Part shown: positions 18,041 through 27,015 of the stretch, piece after piece
How the letters are laid out: every line of letters starts with the position of its first letter
How positions within the stretch are numbered: the first letter of the stretch is position 1
NCBI RefSeq assembly: GCF_003479605.1
Contig: NZ_QUHR01000002.1
Span: 331,587 to 395,586 of the forward strand
From: Roseburia sp. AF12-17LB
GTDB taxonomy: Bacteria > Bacillota > Clostridia > Lachnospirales > Lachnospiraceae
Direction of reading: 5' to 3'
DNA length: 64,000 bases
Translations under genes and position numbers: made by a program
The notes under the pieces: generated by a model
The model's input: the letters and a program-made list of their open reading frames with translations, nothing else
Database searches by the model: none
What the model was told of the DNA's origin: nothing

Positions 18041-18874
18041 CTATTCTGTAGTGCCGCCGGAATTATATGAATTATATACCTTAATTTCAACACGACGGTT
18101 TCTTGCTCTGCCTTCCTCTGTAGTATTATCTGCTACAGGAACATATTCCCCTCTTCCTGAGGATTTAATCAGTGCCGGATCCAATGTGGTATTATCCCGG
18201 ATAAAATCCGCCACAGAAAGTGCCCGGTACATGGACAGTACATTATTGTTTTCATATTTTGACGAATGGATTGGCACATTGTCGGTATGTCCTTCAATTT
18301 CAATCACATTGCTGTCATAGTTTTCCAGGATAGTTCCTATTTTAGCAATCAGCGGCTGGGCATCTTCCCGGATATTTGCCTTTGCCGAATCAAATAATAT
18401 TGCTCCATTTAATGTAAGTTTTACATACTCGGCATTAAAATCTACTTCCACCTGATTCTGTAATCCCCCCGCCTCTATCTGCTGCTCGATTTGTTCTGCC
18501 ATTTGTTCTGATTCCGACAATGCCTGTTCTTTATACTGCTCTGCTACATCTGTCTCAGTCTCAGTCTCTTCTGTTTTGCCACCCTGGGAATCCCCATCCT
18601 CTCCTGAGGACGTTTCAAAAAAAACATCAATATTCGGCAACTGGCTGATTCCGTTGCCCACCATTTCTCCCTCGCCAATACTCATACTGCCTGCCGGCAT
18701 AATACTTAAGCTGCTCTGCAGCGAGGCTATCACCATCTGAAACTTCTCTGCATCAACGGTAGACATGGAAAAAAGCAACACGAAAAAGCACAGCAACAGA
18801 TTCATCAAATCACTAAAGGTGGTTATCCAGCCAGCCGCCGGCTTTGCTTCCGGTTCCCGCTTCTTTCTCGCCAT
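18041..18874 (-). CDS. motB: Flagellar stator protein MotB
   Basis: A 277-residue MotB: basic N-terminus (MARKKREPEAK), one transmembrane helix with the proton-binding Asp in TTFSDLMNLLLCFFVLLFSMS (about 17-39), a linker rich in Glu/Thr/Gln, and a C-terminal OmpA-like peptidoglycan-binding domain containing IEIEGHTDNVPI and the SxxRALSVADF segment. It overlaps the end of motA by one base, so the two are translationally coupled. Confidence 0.96.
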   Translation of the reverse strand: MARKKREPEAKPAAGWITTFSDLMNLLLCFFVLLFSMSTVDAEKFQMVIASLQSSLSIMPAGSMSIGEGEMVGNGISQLPNIDVFFETSSGEDGDSQGGKTEETETETDVAEQYKEQALSESEQMAEQIEQQIEAGGLQNQVEVDFNAEYVKLTLNGAILFDSAKANIREDAQPLIAKIGTILENYDSNVIEIEGHTDNVPIHSSKYENNNVLSMYRALSVADFIRDNTTLDPALIKSSGRGEYVPVADNTTEEGRARNRRVEIKVYNSYNSGGTTE

Positions 18875-19674
18875 TATTCTTCACCTCCGGCTTCATCTTG
18901 TGCATTATAAGCCTCTCTTGCCTGTGGTGACAGGAATGATTTCAGTTTTTCTTCTATTACACGAGGGTTTTCTCCTGCCTGAATAGACAAAAGTCCCTCA
19001 ACGGTAACCTCTTTCATTATAATTTCTCTGGCATTATTATCTGACATCTTTGATGCAATTGGATTACAGATCCAGTTAGATATCAGCGAACCATACAATG
19101 TTGTAATCAGGGCAACTGCCATATTAGGTCCGATGGAAGATGCATCCTGTAAATCCTTCAACATATTAATCAGACCAATCAGGGTACCAATCATACCCCA
19201 GGCCGGAGCTAATTCTCCCCACTTTTCCCAGAAGCCGATTACTTTCTTATGCCGGTCCTCAATGCAGCCCAAATCTGTTTCCAGAATTCCACGCACCAGT
19301 TCCGGGTCAGTTCCATCTACTACCAGCATAACTCCTTTTTTCAGAAAGTCATCATCAATATCATTCGCTGCTTCTTCCAATGCAAGAAGCCCCTCTTTTC
19401 TGGCAATATTTGAAAGATTAATGATATTTCCAATAATCTCACTCGGGTCATTCTTATGTAACTTAAAAGCATTTCCCGCTGACTTAAAGCCATTAATGAA
19501 ATCTGCCATACTGTTACATGCCAGAACACCGGCAATAGATCCTCCAATCGTAATAACAGCGGATGGGAAGTCCATATATGTATTCCATATTGCCGATACA
19601 CCTGCACTTTGAATAATTCCAAATAAAACCATTGCAAGTCCCATCAGGGTACCAATAAGTGATGCTATATCCAA
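18874..19674 (-). CDS. motA: Flagellar stator protein MotA
   Basis: A MotA of about 266 residues with four transmembrane helices, the cytoplasmic domain with conserved charges, and the PAWGMIGTLIGLINML segment of helix three. The frame is open from a GTG at 19683, but that codon lacks a ribosome-binding site. The TTG at 19674 lies five bases after AGGTGG and yields the usual MotA N-terminus (MDIASLIGTLMG), so I use it. The gene is preceded by 245 bases with a promoter and a structured leader, so motA-motB and everything downstream can be transcribed independently of the flgB promoter. Confidence 0.95.
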   Translation of the reverse strand: MDIASLIGTLMGLAMVLFGIIQSAGVSAIWNTYMDFPSAVITIGGSIAGVLACNSMADFINGFKSAGNAFKLHKNDPSEIIGNIINLSNIARKEGLLALEEAANDIDDDFLKKGVMLVVDGTDPELVRGILETDLGCIEDRHKKVIGFWEKWGELAPAWGMIGTLIGLINMLKDLQDASSIGPNMAVALITTLYGSLISNWICNPIASKMSDNNAREIIMKEVTVEGLLSIQAGENPRVIEEKLKSFLSPQAREAYNAQDEAGGEE

Positions 19675-19702
19675 TTTATCCACCTACATTTCTATAAAAT
19701 TA

Positions 19703-19741
19703 TGGGAACACCATTCTTCTGAAAATGGTCCTCGTTACCCA
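19703..19741 (-). other. Structured 5' leader of motA (two stacked helices)
   Basis: On the minus strand TGGG/CCCA and AAC/GTT pair around a single bulged T; a one-sided GAGG internal loop follows, and then the helix ACCATT/AATGGT closes an eight-base loop. The element starts about 90 bases after the predicted transcription start and ends about 30 bases before the motA start. It resembles no riboswitch I can name (it lacks the GEMM c-di-GMP-I landmarks). It could be a regulatory leader or simply a stable hairpin. Confidence 0.45.
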
Positions 19742-19840
19742 CCTTTTTGTATTTTCATTTTCATTTCTATATAATCTTACTAAACTTTCAGCAAAATGTC
19801 TACTTTTTTTACAATTATTTTAGAAACAATTCCATTTTCT

Positions 19841-19868
19841 ATTATACCATATATAGGGGAACTATCAA
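19841..19868 (-). promoter_or_regulatory. Sigma-A-type promoter for motA
   Basis: On the minus strand TTGATA (19863-19868) lies 16 bases from TATAAT (19841-19846), and a TGG just upstream of the -10 makes an extended -10. The predicted start is near 19834, giving a leader of about 160 bases before motA. The -35 half lies inside the right arm of an inverted repeat. Confidence 0.7.
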
Positions 19869-19885
19869 ATATAGTCCCCCTATAT
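19851..19885 (-). promoter_or_regulatory. Inverted repeat overlapping the motA promoter, downstream of flgE
   Basis: The arms 19851-19865 and 19871-19885 pair at 14 of 15 positions around a five-base loop. It lies 44 bases after the flgE stop and covers the -35 box and spacer of the motA promoter. No clear U-run follows on the minus strand, so it may be an operator, or a weak terminator or processing hairpin ending the flg segment. Confidence 0.6.
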
Positions 19886-19928
19886 GTACTGTTTTTATAT
19901 TATTTTTCGCTATATCTGACTATTTTTA

Positions 19929-21635
19929 TTATCGTTTCAGATTAATCAACTCCTCAAGAAGCGTATCGGATGTAGTAATTACTCTTGAGTTTGCCTGGAA
20001 ACCTCTCTGCGTGGTAATCATCTCGGTAAATTCAGAAGCCAGGTCTACGTTGGACATTTCCAGTTCTCCGGAATTCATGGTACTTCCGTTTGAAGTAATT
20101 TCGACACCAATTCCATCAAATTCACCGGAGTTTAAAGTAGTACGGTAGCAGTTATCTCCTACTTTTTCAAGTCCGGCTGCATTTGCAAAGCGGGCAGATG
20201 CAATCTGGCCCAAAAGAACAGTATTACCATTATCGTAAGAACCGTAAATTTTACCATGGGTATCTACAGATACACCGGTTAATGCTCCAAGCTTCTTACC
20301 TGTTCCGGTTGTTCCATCAATTGCTCCCGCATCCATTCCAACAGTAGATGTTCCACCGTTATTAGAATTCTTACACTGTGTAAAATCAATGGAAATATTT
20401 TCAAACTGGTCGCCTAACTGTTTCATGTTCAATGTGACTGAGCCGTTAGTGCTGTCACCCACGGAAACAAATTTACCTTTTCCAGTACCAGTATCAAACT
20501 TCAGTTCGTAATTTACTGCTGTTGCTTCAATAGTAGGTGGATTACCATCAGTAATGCTGTTGATGGTTGCACCAGGCTGTAACCCGGTATAAATATCAGA
20601 AAGTGATACGTCCGTTACTGCTTCGTATCCTTTTACTACACCACCGGCTGAAGTAATTGCACGATATACTTTGCTGTCATACTGTCCGGTAGCGGCATTC
20701 TGTGTTGTATTGATATAGTACATTTCACCACTGCTGTTACGGAACTGATGATATGTATTTCCGCCAAAGGAATTAGATGCTCCGGTATCTGTCCACTCTG
20801 TACTGATTGCATTGTAAGCAGTCTGTGCATTAGTAATTCCACCGCTGGCATTTGCTCCAAATACATCAGAAAGATTTCCACCGTTTGCCAAAAACTCCTC
20901 TAAGATATTCTTATTGGAAGAATCATAAATAGCACTTAACTCAACAGTATAAGTTCCGGCATCGGTATCTACACCTTTGACTGCAAATTTTGCTGTATAG
21001 GAATATCCCAATGCATCAAAGAAATTCAAATTCATGGCATATCCACTTTCACTGGTTATTTCTGTACTGTTTTTATCTACAATACCACCACAAACTGCAT
21101 TCGTTGTTGCTTCTGCCGGAGAAGTAAGATTGCTTTCCTGCATGATACGAAGTGCAGATACCTGGTCTTTTTTAATCTGTCCGGTGGTCGGGTCTACCTG
21201 CCATCCCATAACATTGTATCCGGTAGATGTCATGGCAAGATTTCCTGAGCCATCGATATAGAAAGAACCTGCTCTGGTAAAAAGATTTTCAGTACCGTTG
21301 CTTACAACAAAGAAACTTGTTGTATTACCCTTATCTGTAATTCTTAAGTCAAATGCTTTTCCGGTTGTCTGGGCTGCCCCACCGGAAGTAATGTCGATGG
21401 AAGTAGAACCTGTTGTTACACCAAGACCAATCTGCTTGGCATTAAGTCCACCGGTTCCGGTTGTTGCATTTGCTCCGGATGCACCAGAAATTGTCTGATA
21501 CATAATCTCGCTGAATGTTACACTGGACTCTTTAAATGCCACGGTATTTACATTGGCAATATTGTTACCGATAACATCCATCTTTGTCTGATGTGTCTTA
21601 AGTCCTGACACAGCAGAATACATTGCTCTCATCAT
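19929..21635 (-). CDS. flgE: Flagellar hook protein FlgE
   Basis: A hook protein of about 568 residues. The N-terminal rod/hook motif MMRAMYSAVSGLKTHQ and the GNNIANVNTVAFK signature are followed by a central domain rich in Thr, Gly, Asn and Ala, and a C-terminal helix ending in ASEFTEMITTQRGFQANSRVI. The frame is open for 24 more codons upstream, but AGGAGG lies ten bases before the ATG at 21635 and the family N-terminus starts there. It forms the hook linking rod to filament. An 81-base leader with alternative hairpins separates it from the upstream gene. Confidence 0.95.
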   Translation of the reverse strand: MMRAMYSAVSGLKTHQTKMDVIGNNIANVNTVAFKESSVTFSEIMYQTISGASGANATTGTGGLNAKQIGLGVTTGSTSIDITSGGAAQTTGKAFDLRITDKGNTTSFFVVSNGTENLFTRAGSFYIDGSGNLAMTSTGYNVMGWQVDPTTGQIKKDQVSALRIMQESNLTSPAEATTNAVCGGIVDKNSTEITSESGYAMNLNFFDALGYSYTAKFAVKGVDTDAGTYTVELSAIYDSSNKNILEEFLANGGNLSDVFGANASGGITNAQTAYNAISTEWTDTGASNSFGGNTYHQFRNSSGEMYYINTTQNAATGQYDSKVYRAITSAGGVVKGYEAVTDVSLSDIYTGLQPGATINSITDGNPPTIEATAVNYELKFDTGTGKGKFVSVGDSTNGSVTLNMKQLGDQFENISIDFTQCKNSNNGGTSTVGMDAGAIDGTTGTGKKLGALTGVSVDTHGKIYGSYDNGNTVLLGQIASARFANAAGLEKVGDNCYRTTLNSGEFDGIGVEITSNGSTMNSGELEMSNVDLASEFTEMITTQRGFQANSRVITTSDTLLEELINLKR

Positions 21636-21662
21636 AATGAAATGACCTCCTAAATTTGATAT

Positions 21663-21695
21663 CTGACGCAGAACCCATCTGTCAGTCAGGGTTCT
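21663..21695 (-). other. Alternative hairpins upstream of flgE
   Basis: AGAACCC (21670-21676) pairs with GGGTTCT (21689-21695) in a seven-base-pair stem. CTGAC (21663-21667) can instead pair with GTCAG (21681-21685). The two structures share bases and cannot form together. They sit just upstream of the flgE ribosome-binding site, so they may influence translation or processing of the hook message. Confidence 0.4.
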
Positions 21696-21716
21696 CACAG
21701 CCTCCATAAGGTCCGG

Positions 21717-22115
21717 CTATGCTATTACTGCACCATCAATATTTGTAAAAACATTATTTTCTGATTCATTCTGGTCCATTGCTGTTACAACTGTCCTGCT
21801 CGGTACATTTACAATGAATGCCAGCGAATCAACTACTACTAAGGATTCTTTGATTCCTTTCTTCTCAGCCATCTCCACACCCGCTTCCAAGCGTTCACTC
21901 TGCTGGTCTGAAAGACTGATATTCCGGGTAGACAACCGCATGCTTGCATGCTTCGAAAATTTCACTTCGGAAACATCTGCTGCTTTTTGCTTTTCTTTTA
22001 ATACCTCCGCAAAAGAAGCTCCCTGCTCCGGCTGCGTTTTATTACTCTTCGAAGGATTGAGATACTGGTCTGCTACCTGTTCAATGGAAGTGAATTGATT
22101 TGCTATCTTATTCAT
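21717..22115 (-). CDS. Flagellar operon protein (TIGR02530-like)
   Basis: A 132-residue soluble protein without transmembrane segments. The central stretch VKFSKHASMRLSTRNISLS and the following EKKGIKESLVVVDSLAFIVNV match my memory of the TIGR02530 'flagellar operon protein' family, found between flgD and flgE in many Firmicutes. Its molecular function is not established. Its position here, after flgD and before flgE, is the standard one. Confidence 0.85.
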   Translation of the reverse strand: MNKIANQFTSIEQVADQYLNPSKSNKTQPEQGASFAEVLKEKQKAADVSEVKFSKHASMRLSTRNISLSDQQSERLEAGVEMAEKKGIKESLVVVDSLAFIVNVPSRTVVTAMDQNESENNVFTNIDGAVIA

Positions 22116-22145
22116 GCTTTCATCTCCCTAATAACCTTCCGTGGT

Positions 22146-22868
22146 TTACTCTGTTTTCCCTGTTTCTTCTGTATCTTTTTTGTCTTCTGTACCACCGTTA
22201 CCTTCTGTCTTATCACCGTTTTCTCCTGCGGCAGCCTGTAACTGTTTCATTTTCTCTTCCAGTTTTACAAGTTTATCGATATCACTCTGTTTAATGAATG
22301 ACTTCTGATAACTGGTCATGCTGTCATATGCTTTCCGAAGGTTGGTCAGTGTACCTGCATTATCCAGTGTAAGTTCATCTGCTGAAGGTAATGATGCAAT
22401 TGCAAGTGAAAATGATTTTGCAAGGCTGATTGCATCCATGTAACTGTCGTCCATAACAGAATATAAATCGTCAATGGAGTAAAGGTTGTTATTTACCATA
22501 AGATAAGTCTTATTGTTCTCATGGATTACACTGTCTACTGTTCCGGTAACATCGGATGTCTCGCCTGTTGCAGAAGATGTAACACGAAGTACTACCTGTT
22601 TTCCCACCAGTGAATTTGCTTCCATCTCCTGTAAGGATGCCTGCATATTCTGGGTTTCCTCTAACTGTGAGAATGTTGCCAACTGTGAAATATACTCTGT
22701 ATTATCTGTTGGTTCCAATGGATCCTGATATTTCATCTGTGCTACTAACAGTTGTAAAAACGCATCTTTATCCAGACTACCTCCGGATTTTTTGGAAGTA
22801 GAGGATGAGGAATTTGATTCTGCACTGGTATCCACAACCTCTCCATTTTTTATAAGCTGTGTTATCAT
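22146..22868 (-). CDS. flgD: Flagellar hook-cap protein FlgD
   Basis: A 240-residue FlgD. The conserved N-terminal domain DKDAFLQLLVAQMKYQDPLE (about residues 34-53) with QLATFSQLEETQ is followed by a beta domain (about 80-120) and a hydrophilic Lys/Glu/Gly/Thr tail at the C-terminus. FlgD caps the growing hook and is needed for FlgE assembly. An insertion of about 60 residues, mostly helical, follows the core domain. Confidence 0.92.
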   Translation of the reverse strand: MITQLIKNGEVVDTSAESNSSSSTSKKSGGSLDKDAFLQLLVAQMKYQDPLEPTDNTEYISQLATFSQLEETQNMQASLQEMEANSLVGKQVVLRVTSSATGETSDVTGTVDSVIHENNKTYLMVNNNLYSIDDLYSVMDDSYMDAISLAKSFSLAIASLPSADELTLDNAGTLTNLRKAYDSMTSYQKSFIKQSDIDKLVKLEEKMKQLQAAAGENGDKTEGNGGTEDKKDTEETGKTE

Positions 22869-22881
22869 TTTGTGCTCCTTT

Positions 22882-24366
22882 CTACGCTGTTACATCCATG
22901 GTATTTCCATGGTCTTTCATAATCTGGGCTGCCAATGTTTCTTCTTCATTCATAAGCCCGGATAACTCGTCCAATTCTCCACGGAACAATCTTCTTCCGG
23001 CTGTTCTTCCAGATTCTTCTCTCTGACTGCCCTGCTGTTCTTCTCCAGATGCATTCTGCTCCAAGTTCCGTTCAAATTCATGACTTGCTATTGTAACTTC
23101 GACTGCATCTACTTTGATTCCCTGCTGGTTTAAACTGGTTCGAAGGTCTGCAATCTGTGCTTCCAAAGCGGTCTTTACTGTTTCACTGCTTACTGCCAGT
23201 TCTGCAGTTATATTTCCTTCTTTGGTTGCTGCAATGTGTAAATATACTTTTCCGAGATTTTCCGGATTCAGCTGCATCTCAATGGATGAATTTTCTGGGG
23301 AGAGATTCACTTTTGCGAATTCTGTAATCTGGTTCATAATATCCTGCACATCAATGGTTGTACGGGATGCCACCTTATTTACCTCTTCCGGTGCTACAGT
23401 CTGCTGTTCTGCTCTTACCTGAAATTCCATATTCTGCGCATGTTCATTTACACTGCTCTCTTTCGTTTTCTGTGACTGGGCTGCTGGCTCGCCCATTTCA
23501 CCGGACGCATTCTCTGATACATTGTTTTCAGTCTGTGCATCCTCTGACGCATTCACCTGAATTACCGGCGCTGCATCTTCTGTCTCTTCTTCCGGTTGTA
23601 CATTCTGTGTTTCTTCTGTAGTATGGGTCATCTGAACTGTAGCTGCCATTACTGTTGTATCCTGTGTTTCCTGCGAAGCAATTGTCACATCAGTCTGTGG
23701 AACCATTTCCTGCACGCCGCCATCTGCCATATCCACTGTTTCGTTAAAATCCGCTGTCAGTTCTGCCAACTGATTCTGTAATGCTACCCACTCATCCTTA
23801 GAAATTCCAAGTGTCTCACTTAAGCTCTGAACCAACTCATCTGTATTCTGCATAATATTTGTGAATTCTTCACTCATAAGCAGTGAACAGGCATCCTCAG
23901 TTCCTGTCAGTTGTGTCACAAGCTGTGAAAGGCTTGCCGGGTTCAGTAAATCCATCCACTGCAATCCCAGTATAGACATAGCATCTTCTACCTGCTCATC
24001 CGAAACGCCAAGTTCATCTTTCAGAATTTCTTTTACACCAGTTTCAAATGCATCCTTTGTGTCTTCCAGTTGATTCTGCAGCTCTTCCACTTTCTGTGTA
24101 GGAGAATTCTCCTTTACATTCAGTTTCTTTGCGCTGTCTGCTACAGCTGCCGGCTGTGTGGTTGTTGCTGCAGGTTCTTTTCCTACCGGATTTCCACTGG
24201 TAAGCTGCTGGTTTCCATAACCGGATGTTTTCTGTTCCATCACAGAAGCAAAGCTTGCCTGTGCAGTTGCACATAACCCTTTTTCCACAGTGCCCGTCAC
24301 TTTGGAAAGTCCTGTGTCTAAAGTTCCAGGGGTTGATACCATTCCCGAAATCTTTGCACTCGTCAT
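22882..24366 (-). CDS. fliK: Flagellar hook-length control protein FliK
   Basis: A 494-residue FliK-type protein: a long low-complexity N-terminal ruler region rich in Thr, Gln, Glu and Val, then a conserved C-terminal domain (about residues 355-440) with SSIEMQLNPENLGKVYLHI and the following TAELAVSSETVKTALEAQI, the substrate-specificity-switch signature. It controls hook length through FlhB. Position before flgD agrees. Confidence 0.92.
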   Translation of the reverse strand: MTSAKISGMVSTPGTLDTGLSKVTGTVEKGLCATAQASFASVMEQKTSGYGNQQLTSGNPVGKEPAATTTQPAAVADSAKKLNVKENSPTQKVEELQNQLEDTKDAFETGVKEILKDELGVSDEQVEDAMSILGLQWMDLLNPASLSQLVTQLTGTEDACSLLMSEEFTNIMQNTDELVQSLSETLGISKDEWVALQNQLAELTADFNETVDMADGGVQEMVPQTDVTIASQETQDTTVMAATVQMTHTTEETQNVQPEEETEDAAPVIQVNASEDAQTENNVSENASGEMGEPAAQSQKTKESSVNEHAQNMEFQVRAEQQTVAPEEVNKVASRTTIDVQDIMNQITEFAKVNLSPENSSIEMQLNPENLGKVYLHIAATKEGNITAELAVSSETVKTALEAQIADLRTSLNQQGIKVDAVEVTIASHEFERNLEQNASGEEQQGSQREESGRTAGRRLFRGELDELSGLMNEEETLAAQIMKDHGNTMDVTA

Positions 24367-24401
24367 GTATTCTTCCTCCTTTCTTCTTTATTCAATTTTA
24401 T

Positions 24402-25226
24402 TTATTCTGAAGGATTCATGATTTCTGTCACCTTTGCGGCTGTATCAGAATTCATTTTCCCTAGAATATCAGCTCTTGACTGCGCATCCATATTTTCCAA
24501 TATCTGTGCCACCAGATTCAGATTATCTGTCATGGTGTCAAATATGGCTGCTGCTTCCTTCGGTTTCATCTGGGAATAGCCCTTAACATAATCAGATATC
24601 TTACTGTCTGTCTGCTGCTGTTCCACTACCTGTTTATACAAAAGTTCCGCATTATCCGGATCAATGCTCTCATAATATTCCTTATATTGTTCTATATCGG
24701 GTGCCTGGTCCGAAAAAACAACCTCATTATAAAATTTTTCTTTTTCTTCTTCAAAAGCAGCCTCATTTGCTTCATATTCTTTCAGCTTCTGGGACTGTGC
24801 TTCCAAATCCGCGATATAAGCACTGTTTTCACTGCTCCCCTGCTGTGCCTGTGCCAGTTCCTGCTCCAGTTCTTTTATGTAAGCTACCGCTTCATCCATG
24901 TTCTTATATGGATAATCCTCTTCCGTAGAAAGATCGTCCTCAGAGTCCGGTAAAATCCGGTTGACATACGGAATATCTTTTAATAGTGGACGCATTACCG
25001 TAGAGCCAAATCCTCCAACATCCCATTTAATCAGCAGTGCCAGTATTGCCAGCCATACAATAATGATGACCAATGTTACCAGAGCAACTGCCAGTTTTGA
25101 AGAACTGCCTTCCTCTTCTTCTGTATTTTCCAAATCAGTTTCCATGTTCTTTGCAGCCTTTTTTTCTGCCTTCTTTCTTGCCTTCTCCGCTTTCTTTGCT
25201 GCTTTCTTATCCATTTCTTCTGCCAT
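24402..25226 (-). CDS. MotE/YlxF-like membrane coiled-coil protein
   Basis: A 274-residue protein with a Lys/Ala-rich cytoplasmic N-terminus (about 1-30), one transmembrane helix (about 46-67), a coiled coil (about 110-165), and a C-terminal segment with a MgtE_N-like repeat (SQMKPKEAAAIFDTMTD and following, about 215-270). This is the MotE/YlxF architecture; MotE chaperones MotC in rhizobia, while in Firmicutes the gene sits between fliJ and fliK with unknown role. Function here is inferred from architecture and position. Confidence 0.82.
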   Translation of the reverse strand: MAEEMDKKAAKKAEKARKKAEKKAAKNMETDLENTEEEEGSSSKLAVALVTLVIIIVWLAILALLIKWDVGGFGSTVMRPLLKDIPYVNRILPDSEDDLSTEEDYPYKNMDEAVAYIKELEQELAQAQQGSSENSAYIADLEAQSQKLKEYEANEAAFEEEKEKFYNEVVFSDQAPDIEQYKEYYESIDPDNAELLYKQVVEQQQTDSKISDYVKGYSQMKPKEAAAIFDTMTDNLNLVAQILENMDAQSRADILGKMNSDTAAKVTEIMNPSE

Positions 25227-25241
25227 CGTTACACCACCTGT

Positions 25242-25688
25242 CTATTTTTTCGGTCTGCCATAGCTATAGCTTACCAGTTCGTCTACTACCTTGTTATCTT
25301 CCTGCGCCAGTTGTTGTTTGAAATCTTCAAAATCCTTTTCCCGTAGTTTTTCCTGCGTCTTTCGCTCTTTCATAACTTCTTCCAGTTTCTGCCTGGCGGC
25401 TTCCACATTTTTCTCTGCTACCTGCACCTGCATCATCTGTCTTCGAATCAACACCTTCATGCTTTCAATTGCCTGTCTGCATTTTTTTATTTCCAGCAAA
25501 TCTATTTTGCCTTCAACCAACTCTTTTGCCCGGTTATCATATGCATTCTTCCGCTCAAAGAGTTTTAAAAGCTTTGCCTCTTCTTCCCGGAGTGCTGCAT
25601 TTGCCTGGCTGTATGCAATCTTTGCCTGACTTTCCAGTTTTAATTTAATATCTAAAATATTCTGCATTCGGTAAATAAATTTTGCCAT
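25242..25688 (-). CDS. fliJ: Flagellar export chaperone FliJ
   Basis: A 148-residue, almost entirely coiled-coil protein. The starting stretch KFIYRMQNILDIKLKLESQAK is the usual FliJ N-terminus. FliJ links the FliI ATPase ring to FlhA. It follows fliI by nine bases. Confidence 0.9.
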   Translation of the reverse strand: MAKFIYRMQNILDIKLKLESQAKIAYSQANAALREEEAKLLKLFERKNAYDNRAKELVEGKIDLLEIKKCRQAIESMKVLIRRQMMQVQVAEKNVEAARQKLEEVMKERKTQEKLREKDFEDFKQQLAQEDNKVVDELVSYSYGRPKK

Positions 25689-25697
25689 ATCTCATTC

Positions 25698-27005
25698 CTA
25701 CTTGAATACATCTTCCAACAATGTCAATTCTTCTTCAAATGTAAATTTTTCATCAGTCCTCTGACACAGAAACTCATTGACCGCTTTTATCTTAGAAACC
25801 GCATAATCAATTTCTTCATTGGAGCCGCTCTTATAAGCGCCAATATTAATCAAATCTTCTGCTTCCTGATAGGTTGCCAGTACATTTTTCAGCTTTCCTG
25901 CCACCGCCTTATGCTCCGCCGAAACAATGGAACTCATTACACGGGAAATACTCTGCAAAATATCGATTGCCGGATAATGATTCTTATGTCCTAATTTTCT
26001 GGATAACACAATATGTCCATCCAGAATACTTCTTGCTGTATCGGTAATCGGCTCATTAAAATCGTCACCGTCTACCAGCACCGTATAAAGTCCGGTAATA
26101 GAACCTCTTTCTGCTGTTCCTGCCCGCTCTAATAATTTCGGCATTTCCGAATACACGCTTGGCGGATATCCACGGGTAACCGGTGGTTCCCCGGTAGCAA
26201 GTCCGATTTCTCTTTGTGCCATGGAGAATCGGGTCAGTGAATCCATCATCAGCAGTACATCTTTTCCCTGATCCCTGAAATATTCCGCTACAGCTGTTGC
26301 AGTTTTGGCTGCTTTATTACGAATCAATGCCGGTTTATCTGAAGTTGCCACAATTACCACCGAACGGCGCATACCTTCTTCGCCAAGGTCCCGTTCAATA
26401 AATTCTCTCACCTCTCTGCCCCGCTCTCCAATCAGGGCAATTACATTGATATCCGCTTTGGTATTTCTTGCAAACATACCAAGCAGGGTACTCTTACCAA
26501 CTCCGGAACCCGCAAAAATTCCAATACGCTGTCCCTTTCCAATGGTAATTAATCCATCCACTGCTTTAACTCCCAGTGGTAATACCTCACTGATGATTTC
26601 ACGCTTCATCGGATCTGGTGGCGGGGCTTCAATCGGATATTCCTTATCGGTATGAATCTCATCCACATCTGTCGGTCGTCCAATTCCATCCAGAATATGG
26701 CCTAAAACCTCATCTCCCACCAAAACAGACAAAGGATGTCCCGTATTTGCTACGATACATCCAACACCCAGACCTTCAATACTGTCAAAAGGCATCAATA
26801 ACAGCCGGTTATCCTTAAAACCGACTACCTCTGCCATGACATATTCTTTTTGCTCTCTATCCCGATATATTTTACACAAGTCATTCAGTTTTGCTTCCGG
26901 TCCGATAGATTCAATGGTAAGACCTACTACCTTAGACACTCTTCCAAGGCAGGTATAATATGTCTTATCCGAAAGTAACTGATATTTTTCCAAATCACAT
27001 GTCAC
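25698..27005 (-). CDS. fliI: Flagellum-specific ATPase FliI
   Basis: A FliI of about 436 residues: Walker A GIFAGSGVGKSTLLG (about 163-177), the ERGREVREF motif, Walker B LLMMDSLTRFSMAQREI, and the GYPPSVYSEMPKLLERAG signature of type III export ATPases. The frame is open to 27041, overlapping fliH, but GAGG eight bases before the GTG at 27005 supports that start, giving an N-terminus reading MTCDLEKYQLL. It energises export with FliH and FliJ. Confidence 0.95.
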   Translation of the reverse strand: MTCDLEKYQLLSDKTYYTCLGRVSKVVGLTIESIGPEAKLNDLCKIYRDREQKEYVMAEVVGFKDNRLLLMPFDSIEGLGVGCIVANTGHPLSVLVGDEVLGHILDGIGRPTDVDEIHTDKEYPIEAPPPDPMKREIISEVLPLGVKAVDGLITIGKGQRIGIFAGSGVGKSTLLGMFARNTKADINVIALIGERGREVREFIERDLGEEGMRRSVVIVATSDKPALIRNKAAKTATAVAEYFRDQGKDVLLMMDSLTRFSMAQREIGLATGEPPVTRGYPPSVYSEMPKLLERAGTAERGSITGLYTVLVDGDDFNEPITDTARSILDGHIVLSRKLGHKNHYPAIDILQSISRVMSSIVSAEHKAVAGKLKNVLATYQEAEDLINIGAYKSGSNEEIDYAVSKIKAVNEFLCQRTDEKFTFEEELTLLEDVFK

Positions 27006-27015
27006 TCTTTTTTCC

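Noticed and set aside
19703..19741. c-di-GMP-I (GEMM) riboswitch upstream of motA
   Set aside because: The fold is too small and lacks the two-helix GEMM core and tetraloop-receptor sequences.
19684..19928. FlbD gene expected between flgE and motA
   Set aside because: Translation of the minus strand gives only a nine-codon frame (MKMKIQKGG) and stops; no FlbD-like sequence is present.
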